This document shows, piece by piece, positions 24,395-35,202 of a stretch of DNA of 64,000 nucleotides (the stretch's first letter is position 1; each line of letters begins with the position of its first letter). The position numbers and the translations under genes were made by a program. The stretch covers positions 38,640,593 through 38,704,592 of the forward strand of contig OX637392.1 in assembly GCA_951799425.1 (NCBI GenBank), in the 5' to 3' direction. The notes beneath the pieces were generated by a model. It was not told where the DNA came from. It worked only from the letters and a program-made list of their open reading frames with translations, and did not search any database. This stretch comes from Ilex aquifolium (taxonomy: Eukaryota; Streptophyta; Magnoliopsida; Aquifoliales; Aquifoliaceae).

Positions 24395-24446
<52 letters not shown>
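24388..24446. repeat. compound microsatellite (TA)n(TG)n(CG)n(TG)n(AG)n
   Basis: Simple dinucleotide runs follow each other directly with only a few breaks. Confidence 0.95.
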
Positions 24447-24447
<1 letters not shown>

Positions 24448-25247
24448 AAGAATTTTAATGTTACTAAAACTCCTAAATTTTTTTTTTAATTAAATATAAC
24501 TACTGGAGGTATTTTTGGACAACAAAAATTAAAATAGATTTATTTTAATAAAATTTTTGAGTGGACTTAAGACCAAATAAATCTAAAAAAGTAGACCGCC
24601 TTCAAATTTCTCTTAAAAAAATTTAGGAAAATTTGGAGGTCAGTCCCCCTATATGGACTTATTTGGACTTAAGTCCTCCAAAAAAACTTATTTGTTATGA
24701 AGTCCAATTTTTTGTCAATTTTTATCAGACTATCCATTCCCTTTAAAAGTGAAGTAAAACTAAAAATTAAAAACTCCTATATCTTAGAAGTTTGACTAAT
24801 ATTAAAAAAAATTCTCTCTACGGATCACTATTAATACTCCCTCACCCAGAAATTATACCACACCCTTTTGCCAATAAAACCAACACCTCAATCCATTCCA
24901 ACCTTGCAGTACCTAAGCAAAATGCAGAAGATACTATCAAACATTTGCAGAGAAGGAAAATACATAGATTCACCTCCACAAAATCCCTTTCAAGAACTTC
25001 AAAATCAGCTTCAGGTAACCTACTTCATGAAATCCAAGTGGTTGAAAACACAGTGGAACTGTCTATGGCTGAGGAGGAGGGCCTTACCATGCCCCCACTC
25101 CCCTCATGATCTGATATATCTAGAACTGTCGAGGGTTAGCCCAGACCTCAACAGTTCGTCATTTAAGGGCTCAAATAAGAGAAGTCCATCCAGACTTCGT
25201 ATTCTTGTCAGAAACAAAAAATTGGGTAAGAAAAGGCTAGCAGAATA

Positions 25248-25826
25248 TTGAGAAGTTTGGGTTTCTATAACTTTGAAATCCAAGAATCTAATGGGCTTTC
25301 AGGAGGTATATATTTATGTTGGCACAAAGGAGTGGATATTGAAATCATTGTGTCCAACAAATCCATTATTTCGGCACTTGTTCTATCAGATAGCCCAGGC
25401 CCCACTTGGTTGCTTAGCTGTATTTATGCCCCCCCACCAAATAGGCGTCTCCAATGCAAACTTTGGGAATCCATTTCCCAGATTAATGATGATTTCCAAG
25501 GACCTGCGATCTTCGTAGGATATTTTAACAATGTTACCTCACAGCAAGAGAAAAAAGGGGGGAAACCATTTGCATCCACCTCTAGTGGAGGTTTTGTAAC
25601 ATTCCTGAATGAGCAAGGTCTCATAGACCTAGGTTTTAAAGGAAACCCCTTCACTTGGTCAAACAAGAGAGATGGTTTGGCAAATATCAAAGAGCGATTG
25701 GATAGAGGCATTGTGAACATAGACTGGAGATTGTTGTTCCTAAGAGCTACAATAAAACACTTACAAGCCATTGAATCAGACCACAACCCTTTGCTATACC
25801 TATGGGGACTGGGTCACATTCTCTAA
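25248..25826 (+). pseudogene. LINE endonuclease domain remnant
   Basis: A 192-codon frame matches the APE-type endonuclease of plant LINEs: SLGFYNFEIQESNGLSGGIY, LSCIYAPP and, near the end, ESDHNPLLY. The position that is normally GDFN reads GYFNN, so the catalytic Asp is lost. The domain start (WNC...) lies in another frame around 25030-25090, showing at least one frameshift. Confidence 0.8.
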
Positions 25827-26256
25827 GCCGTTCAAGTTTGAAGCAATCTGGACCAGAGATGAGACAAGTCATCTGATAATCAAGAACTCAAGGAACACAA
25901 ATCAAAATGGCTCTATCGTTTTCAAGTTCTATACGAAAATGCAAGCCACAACGACAGCACTCGGGAAATGGAATAGAGAAAAATTCAGAAATTGTTTCAA
26001 GAAGATCAAATATCTAAAGATGCGCATTGACACTCTCCAAGTTGCTGATCCAACTCCCGATAACCTACTGATATTGCAATCAAAACTTGCGGAGCAGCTC
26101 AAAAGGGAAGAAGCAATCCGGAGGCAAAGGTCAAGGATACAATAGCTCAAGGAAGGAAACAGATGCACAAAGTTCTTCCACAATACCACTGTGATCAGGG
26201 GGTGCAAGATTTCTATCGATTGTCTGAAATTGGAGAATGGAAACTAAACAACATAA

Positions 26257-27915
26257 ATGTCTGAAATTGGTAATCAATTCTCGCTTTACTTCCAATCTCT
26301 CTTCTCTTCCACGAACCCCCAATTCCCAGAAGACCTAGATCAGCTGTTCCCTCCAATTATTAATTCAGACCAATATCCAAACCTATGTGCCATCCCAACT
26401 CATGAAGAGATAAAATCAACCTTGTTTGCTATGCCCCCATTAAAGTCACCTAGCCCTGATGACATGTCCACTATCTTTTATAAGACCTACTGGCATACCG
26501 TCGGAACTGATATCATCAATGTAGTGAAAAACTTCTTTGCAGGAGGACACATGCTTAGGGAACTAAATAAGACCAATATTTGCTTGATACCCAAATCCAA
26601 TAGTCCCTCCATAGTCCACCACTATAGGCCTATAAGTTTATGCAATGTGGCTTACAAAGTAATATCCAAAATTCTTAAAAATTGACTACGGCCCTACCTA
26701 GGCAAGTTTATCTCCCTCCCACAAAAAGTCTTCATTCCTAGAAGAAACATTGCAGAAAATGTAGTCCTTGCTCAAGAGGTAGTACACCAGCTCAAGGAAA
26801 AAAAAGGGAAAGGAGCACTGATGATCCTAAAAATTGACATGTCTAAAGCCTTCGATAAGGTGGAATGGTGATTCCTTCTTCAAATTCTATCCTTATTAGG
26901 CTTCCCTCCCCAATTCATTCATCTCATTGAGCAATGCATCACAACCCCAACTTTTTCCATCCTTGTTATTGGAGGCCCAATTGGTAACTTCTCATCACAG
27001 AGGGGCTTAAGACAAAAGGACCCCCTATCCCCTTTCCTTTTTACAATTTGCTCAAAAGCTCTTTCACGACTGCTCACAAAGAAAGCCATGGTGGGCAACA
27101 TAAAAGGAATTAAAATTGCTAGACACTATGATCCTCTTACACGTTTAATGTTTGCAGATGACCTCCTTATCTTTGGCAGAGCTAATGCAGGTGAAGTTGA
27201 ATCAATAGTAGAATGCCTTTCAACCTATGAAAGATGGCCAGAACAGCTTATCAATAAAGACAAATCCATGATTCATTACAGTGCCAATGCAAACAGACAA
27301 GTGGTAAGCACAGTTAATACTATATTGGGGCTTCGGAAAGCAAATAACAACATAAAGTATTTGGGTCTTCCATTTATTGGTTCGAGATCAAGGCGCACAG
27401 CTTTTCAATCCATTGTGGAGAGATTAGATGCCAAGTTACAAGGATGGAAAGCAAAGCTATTGTCATATGCGAGAAGAGCCACATTGATCAAATCCACAGC
27501 CCTAGCAATGCCAACATACGCAATGCAAGCCTTTCTCATGCCCAAGACCACATGACATACCATAGATAGTAAGATCAGGGCCTTCTGGTGGGGACATAAT
27601 GAAGACAAAAGGTCAATGTGCATCAAATCTTGGGACTATATCTCCAGGCCAAAAATGGTGGGAGGATTGGGCTTTAGACGGACTTATGATATGAATGTGG
27701 CCCTCATGGCCAAATTGGGATGGCAGATGGTCTCGCAACAGTCTAAATTATGGACATCACAATTGGAGCGAAAATATTGCTCTAGATATTCTTTCTTGCA
27801 AGTGGAAAAACACTCAACAAACTCCCCAATCAAGAAGCCAATTCTGGACTGCAGACCAGCAATTGAAAAGGGCGCATGCTACATCGTTGGGAAAGGACAT
27901 AAAATTAACATCTAG
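26257..27915 (+). pseudogene. LINE reverse transcriptase remnant
   Basis: RT motifs are spread over consecutive open frames. They include the thumb-side KYLGLPFIGSRSRR and the downstream WGHNEDKRSMCIKSWDYISRP that follows RT in plant LINEs. The FADD active site is intact, but stop codons and a G-to-K change in GLRQ-DPLSP show that the copy is dead. Confidence 0.85.
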
Positions 27916-28583
27916 ACAGACCCATGGGTCCCCAACATACCTGGATTCATACCTCAGTTGGAGTAGGAAGTGGAGGAAATGGCATCCACAGTGGCAGAGT
28001 TGGTAAATCATGAAAATCATTCTTGGAACTACTCCAAACTTTTTTTGGAGAACAAACCATTGCGGCAATCATGAAGATCAAATTGTCCCCCTTTTAGATG
28101 GAAGACTATATGGCGTGGATCTGTACAACTTCTGGAACATTCAATACAAAATATGCTTACTCAACACTAAGAGGAAACAAGGATGCAGACTGTCATTATC
28201 TCACTAAAGCATATTGGATCAAATTCTGGAACATCCCATTACACGAAAGACACAAAATGATGTTATGGAGAGTTGTCACCGAGAGTCTTCCAACAAAAAG
28301 CACCCTGGCAAGCAGATTCATCATGCCTGACCCACTATGCCCCCTCTATCAGCAGGCCACTGAAACAGAAATTCATTTATTCTTTCACTACCCCATTGCT
28401 CGTATGATCTGGTTTATTAAGTGGGGTTTTCGTACAGAGCCTTTCACTCATTTCAACATCCAAGATTAGATCCATAATCTTCTAAATCCTTCACTCATTT
28501 TTGGTCCCTGCAGTCCACACCAAAATCAACTACTCTCCTTAACAGCATCAACTATATCAACAATCAAGAAGTGGAGGAATAAA

Positions 28584-29168
28584 TTGACCTCTGCTAAAGC
28601 AAAACTAGACCACACACTAATCATTAATGAAGCCATTCAGGTTTTTGATGAATTTCAGTGTGCAAAATCCAAGATTCCAAAGATTGCTGAGGCTTTGCCA
28701 GAAAGTCACAAGTTGGAAGGTTGGTTCAGGCCATTAGAGGGAGGAATACAGATCAATTTCGATGCAGTAATAGGGAAAAAAGGATTCTGCCTGGCAGCAA
28801 TCGCAAGAGATGAGTGGGGGGAAGTACTAGAAGCTACAGTGTTGCAAGACAATGAGGTAGACCCTACAATTGCAGAAGCAATGTCTGCTAGACAAGCAAC
28901 TTTATGGGCTAAGTCAAAAGAATGGTGCTATGTTACCCTAGGAGACTCCCAAAAAGTAGTATTTGCAGCAACTTTTCCACATGTCAAAGTTTCATGGACC
29001 ATTGCCACGGTTATTTCAGATATAAAACACCTCCTATCGCAACATCTGGATTGGGAAATGACTCATGCTTACAGGGATTCGAACAAAGCTGCTCATACCT
29101 TGGCTAAATGGGGACTTGCTACACAATACACAGGCTCCTTGAGTGCAAATGATCAACCGCAAAAATAG
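28584..29168 (+). pseudogene. LINE RNase H domain
   Basis: A 194-codon open frame with the type I RNase H pattern: INFDAVIGKKGF (first Asp), AEAMSARQATLWA (Glu), LGDSQKVV (Asp) and RDSNKAAHTLAKWG (final His/Asp region). This C-terminal RNase H is common in plant L1 LINEs. It is the best-preserved domain of this copy, but upstream frames are broken. Confidence 0.85.
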
Positions 29169-29480
29169 TAACATTCAATATTAATATTTTAAAGAAATAA
29201 CAATAGTAACATATTCAACAAAAATAGTAACATGTTCAACAAAAAATAGTAACATGTTTAACAAAAAACAGTAACATACTTAACAAAAACAGTAACATGC
29301 TCAACAAAAAAAATGTAATATGGAACATTGAACAAAATTGAAAATAAAAATAGTAAGGAAGAAGCCCCCAATTTTCAGCATCCAAAAAAGTAACAGTGAA
29401 AAAGTAATAACATGCTCAATAAAAAATAGTAACATGTAAAAAAAATAGTGATATGTATTAGTAAATTACGTTTTGAAATT
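29160..29480 (-). repeat. AATAGTAACATGTTCAAC array
   Basis: About ten units of aaaaatagtaacatgttcaa, which is the reverse complement of the words in the array at 23930-24380. It begins right at the LINE stop codon. Confidence 0.8.
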
Positions 29481-29729
29481 GATGTTACTATACTAACATC
29501 AAGTACTTGGCGTGCACTGTCCATGTTATTTTTTCAAAATCTCGAGCTTGTACTCCAGCTTCAACCTTCATTCCTTTCAAATTAGCCTCAAATTTCAAAA
29601 GTCGATTATTTAAATATATAACAGACAAAATAATGACTAAGAATTTGAATTTGAAGTATTATAGAAAGCTTGTAATCGACAATTATCATCGTAAATCAAG
29701 CATTCTTATATTCAATCATTGGCCTCCAT

Positions 29730-31297
29730 CACTATAAGAAAAATATTTTTTAGCGGCAAAACAAGTCATCACTAAAAGTGAATAATTTGCCGCTAAAAGT
29801 TTTCTGCAACAAAAAAACTTGGTCGCCAATTTGTCGCGGTAGGCTTGCCACTGAAAATTTTTGACGACCAACTAAAGTATCTTCGCTAAAGTAGATTATC
29901 AGTGATAAAAAACTTAGTCGCTTAAAAATTCATCTACTTGTCACAAAAAAACCTTCGTTGCCGAAAGAAATTATATTATGGTCATATTTTTTCTCTTTGG
30001 TGATGACATAATATTTGTCGCTGAAAATCAAGGTATATTTTTTGCGACTAACATATTTTCGACGCCAGATAACAAATGAACAAATTTTATAAACGGGTAA
30101 CACGACACGACTCATTTAACCCGTTTAATTTTAAAAAAATTATATCAACAAATTTTAATACTCCACTTTTCTTACTCCACTTTTTTTACTGTCAACTATA
30201 CTTACCTAAAAAAATAGGAATTTCTAGTCAAATCTCACATAAAAATCAAACTTTAAGGTTAAAAAAAAAAAAGTCAAGAGGCCACTGCCTTTTATAGGCA
30301 AGTCAGCTCTCCCCATCTCACCTCATTTGTCGATGTGGGACAAAAACAAAAGACATTGGTTTGCTTTTATCTTTGAACTGCTCCTCATCTCCCTATCTCC
30401 CCTTTTTTATCTTTGAACTACTGCTTTACTTTTTTTTGTATTGATTTATTTACATCTTTTTTCTGGCTAATTTTTTAAAATAATTATTAATTTATTATTA
30501 TATTAATTTTATTTTAACGAGTAAACGTGTGATAAACAGTTTAACAGGTCTCACCCAAACACGACCAGTTTATTAAACGTGTTTGATGGGTCAACCCGTT
30601 TATCACTCAAACTCGTTAAGATTTCACCCAAATCCGCTTAATTCGTGTCAGTTAATCGTGTCGTGTCAAATTTTGACAGACCTACTCATCGTCAAACAAA
30701 ATCATTTCTAAAGTGTAACATTTTATGATTACTAATGTCCTTGTAACAAATCAAAATAAATTCACTGTAGTGCTTCAATCATTGAAGATCATTATAATAC
30801 TTTTTGGCAACGAAACGTAATATTTGTCGTAGAATGTCTTTTTTTTGCGACAATTTTTCTTACACATTGCAAAAAGTCGCAGTAAAACGTTTTTTTTATA
30901 GTGATATTCTGCGACCAAATATAAATTGTCCCCAAACAAAAAAAAAATTAACTTTTTTTTCTGCGACAAACATGTATTGTCGCTAAGTATTATTATTTTT
31001 GTTTTTTTATTTTTCATTATTTGACAAAAATTTTGAGACCAAAAAATTATTTTGGCGACAATTTTTTTTGTCGCCCATAAAATTAGCATTTAGCGCCAAC
31101 ATTGGTGCCAATTTCTTTTTTGAGGGAACGTTTTTGCGAAGACTATTGGCGACGACTACAAAAAATGGTCGCCAAAAATATCATAAAAAAGTTTAACACA
31201 ATAAACATTTGAAATTGTCGCCGAAAATCATTTTTTTACAACAAATTTTATTGTTCGTCGCCAAAACTCATTGCTAAAAATCAAATTTGTTGTAGTG
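29730..31297. mobile_element. non-autonomous CACTA element
   Basis: It starts CACTATAAGAAAAATATTTT and ends ...caaatttgttgtagtg, so both ends show the CACTA terminus. It is flanked by a perfect 3-bp duplication cat (29727-29729 and 31298-31300), as expected for the superfamily. Subterminal regions hold many GGCGAC/GTCGC and ttgtcgc words in both orientations, which are likely transposase-binding repeats. No transposase is encoded. A further degraded fragment lies at about 30080-30690. Confidence 0.92.
30080..30690. mobile_element. hAT-like fragment nested in the CACTA element
   Basis: The sequence is rich in acacgacacg and aacccgtttaat words and ends gtgtcgtgtcaaattttgac, close to the ends of plant hAT-type elements such as the one at 52019-52629. 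The left end is not preserved well enough to define. Confidence 0.5.
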
Positions 31298-31503
31298 CAT
31301 ATATAGCTCCTTGTAGATAATGTTTTCAACTTTCCATAATTGACCAAAATAACACTGTTAAGAGTATTTTTTAGATTAAAAAAAAAAAAGTGGACTTAAC
31401 TTCTTACTAATAAGATTAAAAACAGACTTACCTCCAAATATGTTTCTTTGACGGATTCAAATCATTATAAGTCCATGTAAGATAACTCAGCTCCAATTTT
31501 CAC

Positions 31504-31705
31504 AAAAATTTAATATGACATGACATAGAAGAGCCAGTGACTAACCTAAACAGCACCAGTAATGGCTAGCAGGGGAACGAATATGGGCCTAGCGTTAATT
31601 GAGGATTGGAGGGAACTGAATGGGCTGGCTAACTTGTCATCCTCAATTTGCTACATTTTTGGGGCCAATCAAAATTGCACTTGATCCAGAAAACAAGTTT
31701 GCCAT
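31504..31705. other. spacer
   Basis: Short unique-looking sequence between the outer TIR arm and the next hAT-like element; nothing recognised. Confidence 0.5.
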
Positions 31706-32388
31706 TAGGGGTACAATTTGGGCGAACCAACCTGAATTTAACCCAAATCTAATTCAGAAAAAACAAAGTTTGTGTTGAAATTTTTAATTCTTGGATTGGG
31801 TCTGAGTAGAAAAACACCAACTCAAATTGAATTCGAACAATACCCGGGTTGAGGCCTTGTATTAACGGGTTCCGAATATATAAATCGAGCTTAACCCGAA
31901 TATTAAATCGGTCTCAACTCGAACATATATTTAAAACAAATATATAAATCAATATAGCGTTATAACTTACAAGTTAGAACACTAGGGTTCAGTCTTATGT
32001 TAAATATTTGTCTATTATGTCTTTATATTAAATATTAATTTTTATACTTTAAATACTATGATCTCTATGTTAAACATTTGATTCAAGTTATTGGTTGTTA
32101 CTTTAGGTGAATACTATGTAGTATGTAGAATAAGAGGCTGATTTTTTGCTTGAACAAACCCAACTCGAATTATAACCCGAATCAGCCCGAATTACGCAAC
32201 TCGAATCCAACCCGAATTATGTAACCTGAATTCAACCAGAGCCCGTCCGAATTAAACTTGAGCAATATTTGGATTGAATAGCTCGAGTTGAGATCAAGTT
32301 AGAGTTAAAATTAGAATTAAGATCGAAAATTATATACTTAAAGTTGGACTAAACTTAACCTCTCAACCCACCTGAATTACACCTCTAA
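31706..32388. mobile_element. hAT-like non-autonomous element
   Basis: The left end is taggggtacaatttgggcg; the right end read in reverse is ttagaggtgtaattcaggtg. The flanks tttgccat (31698-31705) and tttgcctc (32389-32396) agree at 6 of 8 positions. The interior repeats aacccgaat/attcgggtt words. There is no transposase. Confidence 0.65.
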
Positions 32389-32897
32389 TTTGCCTCCACA
32401 AATTTACTGACACTGAATTAGCAAAAGCATTGATTGGATCAACATCTGGGAAACTATCTTAGTTTGAACTAATGAGGACCCGATTCCAAATTCCAAGGTG
32501 TGGATTCTATGCTCCCAAACACATCCTCAAATTTAACCTTAGCTTCAATACCCTCAGGGCCGGCCCAACACTATTAAAAAAAAAAACATGGACTTTAGGC
32601 CCCAAATTTTTAAAAGGCCCTAAAATTTTAGATACATAACTAGTCCACATAAAATAGGGGAATTTAAAAGCCGGTACAATTTTTTAGACTTATTTAGGCA
32701 AAAGTACAACTCAAAAACTTATTTAGGGTAAAGTGCATATTTTTTAAAAATGCCATTATTGTCATCGGTAAATAGCACATGTATGGAAACTTATCATCTT
32801 CCATCCGTTTTTTTTGGCAACAATCAAGTAATGAGAGGGAAAATAAGGGGTTTAATTATCAAAATCCATCCTTTTCGGCAGAAGGATTCTATGTCCA

Positions 32898-33005
32898 TGG
32901 GAATGCCAGAAGTGTGACTGTTCATCGTCCAAAAAAACAAGGAATACAAGTTACTGTTCATCGTCCAAAAAAAGAGAGGAATACGAGTTATTGTTCATCG
33001 TCGTC
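32898..33005. repeat. short tandem units (gttcatcgtccaaaaaa)
   Basis: The unit ttactgttcatcgtccaaaa is repeated about three times just before the larger minisatellite. The 79-codon frame over it is a by-product. Confidence 0.7.
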
Positions 33006-33056
33006 TACGATCAAATAATTGTGTATCGTCTCCGACAACTTCTTCACCGGAAAAAT

Positions 33057-33330
33057 TGTTACACCCATTAAAAACCAGGTACACCCATTAAAAAAATAGT
33101 TACACCTATTAAAAACCAGTTACACCCATTATAAAAATAGTTACATACATTAAAAAACAGTTACACCCATTAAAAAAATAATAGTTACACCCATTAAAAA
33201 CCAGTTACACTCATTAAAAAAATAGTTACACCCATTAAAAAACAGTTACACCTATTATAAAAATAGTTACATACATTAAAAAACAGTTACACCCATTAAA
33301 AAACAATTACACCCATTAAAAAAAACAAAG
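33057..33330. repeat. TTACACCCATTAAAAA minisatellite
   Basis: About 12 units of roughly 21-23 bp built on gttacacccattaaaaaaca and gttacacccattaaaaaata alternate along about 270 bp inside the hAT-like element. Confidence 0.9.
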
Positions 33331-34160
33331 AAGTTCTTTTTTCCCTACATCCCAACAACGAACAATACATAATATCTAACAAAACATTTACTGCATATAT
33401 CCCACAAAACTGCTCATTCAAAATTCAAAAAATTAAAGATAAAAAATATGTAATCTTTAAATATTTGTTTCCTAAAATATCTGTTAATGGCTGCCTAAAA
33501 TCTCCTACATAACTGCTCATTCAAAATTCAAAAATTAAAAGATAACAAATATGTAATCTTTACATATTCATTTCCTAAAATAACTGTCAATGATAGCTGC
33601 ATAAATTAAGGAAGAGTGTTTAGGTAAAAATGATTTTAATTCATTTGAATTTTGTACCTAAACATAAAAAGTTTTATAAAAATTGTACTTAATGAAATAA
33701 ACAACTTACCCATACACTTTTGCTCAAATAAGTCTAAAAAATTATACCCACCTAAAAAACCCTATTTAAATCCATGAAAATTTTAGGCATTACAAAAAGG
33801 CTCCAAAAAATTTAAGTCCAATCAAAAAATTATAATTTCAATAATTTGGGCCTACAATTTAATTCATAACATTAGAAATTCAAAAATCAAAAATTTAAAA
33901 AATAAATACAAAAAAATTCAAAAGTCAACTCATATTTGCTCACATCTATTCTCTCTCTCTTTCTTAAAAAACAAAAACAAAGTATCACATTCTCCTCGCT
34001 CACTTATAAAAAATTAAAAATATATAATAAATAATACTAAAAATAAAAAAATCTCATTTAATATTATTGTTTTAGACCTCAAATTATCTTGAGCCGCCCC
34101 TGAATACCCTTTCACCAACCAATAGTGGCCACAAAAGAAGAAAAATGAAGGAATACTAAT

Positions 34161-34776
34161 TAGGGGTGCAACTCGGGCGGGTTGGGCGGGTTAGACAGTC
34201 AACCCTAGGTATATAATCTTCAACCCTAACCCTAACCCTAACCCTACCTCGGGTTAAGGAACTCAACCCGAGCACTGCCCGAGTTTAATTCGGGCGGGCT
34301 CGGGTTGAATTCGGGTCACTGCAAGAGAGACAGAGAGAGGGGGGAATAATTACAAATTTATAAAACAATTCATATATTTCATTCATAACAGTGCACGATT
34401 ATTGATCATCTGCTTTCACACCAAAAAACTAGTGATCTCAAAGCACAATCCCAGAAAACATAGAAATTAGACTCATAAAAACATTAAACTTAAAACATCA
34501 CACTATCACGCATAACAGAGTAGCAAGCAACAAGAAACAGAGGATGATGGAGTAAAAATGAAAAAAAGTGCTAATGCTTTATATATATAAAATTATTTTT
34601 TAATTTGTCGGGTTTGGGTTGAAATCGGGTTGCCGATGCCTCAACCCGAGCCCAGCCCAAATTAAATTCGGGTTGAGATTTTTTGACCCAAGCCCAACCC
34701 AAGTATTAAAAACCCTAGCCCAAGCCCTAATTTTTTCGGGTTGGGCTCGAGTTGACCAACCCAAGTTGCACCCCTA
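34161..34776. mobile_element. hAT-like non-autonomous element with perfect 8-bp duplication
   Basis: The ends are taggggtgcaactcgggcgg and, read in reverse, taggggtgcaacttgggttg. The 8-bp flanking duplication atactaat is perfect (34153-34160 and 34777-34784). The interior carries many gggttg/caaccc words and a short ccctaa run at 34224-34246. There is no transposase. Confidence 0.92.
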
Positions 34777-34984
34777 ATACTAATGTCCCATTTGATAATT
34801 TTTTCAAATTTATTTTTCAAGTAAAGAACTAGTTTTACCGAAATATGTTTTAGAAAAATAGTTTATATTCCATTAAGCTTGTAGAATGTGAGGAAACGCG
34901 TTAAAAAAAATGCTATTTGAACAAATACTTTTAAATAGCAAGAAAAAAGTACTTATAAAAATGTTGACAAGCAGTACCTAAAGC

Positions 34985-35202
34985 TATAATCCACTTTGCA
35001 TTATTATTGAACTGTCATTTGTTTCAATACATATAAGAAATTGGCTGCTTTCTACTACTTTACCCCATACAATTTAACAAAATATTCATATCAAAACTCT
35101 TGAGCTCAAACCCCCCTTCTAAAAGAGTAATAGAACTGGGGCTAAAGTTGGCTCAGCATGGAGCAAGGTTAGTCTTCCAGTATGAAATCTGTGATGATTG
35201 TA
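34985..35202 (-). other. probable 3'UTR of the epimerase gene
   Basis: Sequence directly downstream of the TAG stop at 35203-35205 on the minus strand. It is AT-rich with several AATAAT-like words; no cleavage site can be fixed. Confidence 0.4.

Larger units (their letters stand above)
24850..29168 (+). mobile_element. plant L1-type LINE, decayed but nearly full coding length
   Basis: The domain order matches ORF2 of plant LINEs. An endonuclease-like region (about 25040-25830) carries LSCIYAPPPNRRLQ and SDHNPLLY, the SDH motif. RT follows (26257-27555) with YRPISLCNVAYKVISKIL, IDMSKAFDKVEW, LRQKDPLSPFLF, the catalytic FADD box in RLMFADDLLIFGR, and YLGLP. A zf-RVT module lies at about 28200-28430 and a C-terminal RNase H domain at 28584-29168. 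The reading frame is broken many times: frameshifts in the endonuclease, an in-frame TGA after KVEW (about 26868), stops near 26684 and 27554, and more after 27900. No poly-A tail is seen; the last codons run straight into an AATAGTAAC array. The upstream ORF1 is not recognised. Confidence 0.85.
9183..31503. mobile_element. old outer TIR element holding a nest of later insertions
   Basis: The left arm 9183-9300 (gtgataattggag..., with repeated taagtcc words) matches the reverse complement of 31381-31503 (gtgaaaattggagctgag...) over about 120 bp at roughly 75% identity by eye. Both arms carry repeated GGACTTA/TAAGTCC words. The original element would be only a few kb; the rest is later insertions: a MuDR-like MULE, a Helitron-like end, a LINE and a CACTA element. 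A related taagtcc-rich block lies at 24540-24710. The flanking A/T tracts prevent a confident target duplication; atatga occurs on both sides. Confidence 0.55.
32555..34102. mobile_element. hAT-like non-autonomous element with perfect 8-bp duplication
   Basis: The termini are CAGGGCCGGCCCAA and, read in reverse, CAGGGGCGGCTCAA, like the CAGGG ends of Ac-type hAT elements. The flanking 8-bp repeat aataccct is perfect (32547-32554 and 34103-34110). Inside is a second pair of inverted arms (about 32655-32720 and 33700-33770, sharing aattttttagacttattt), so another element may be nested within. A minisatellite lies at 33057-33320. Confidence 0.88.

Noticed and set aside
33057-33330. CRISPR-like regular array
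   Set aside because: Units are directly adjacent with no unique spacers, in a plant nuclear hAT element; it is a minisatellite.
34224-34246. Interstitial telomere
   Set aside because: Only about four CCCTAA units, not the plant CCCTAAA type, and inside a bounded hAT element.
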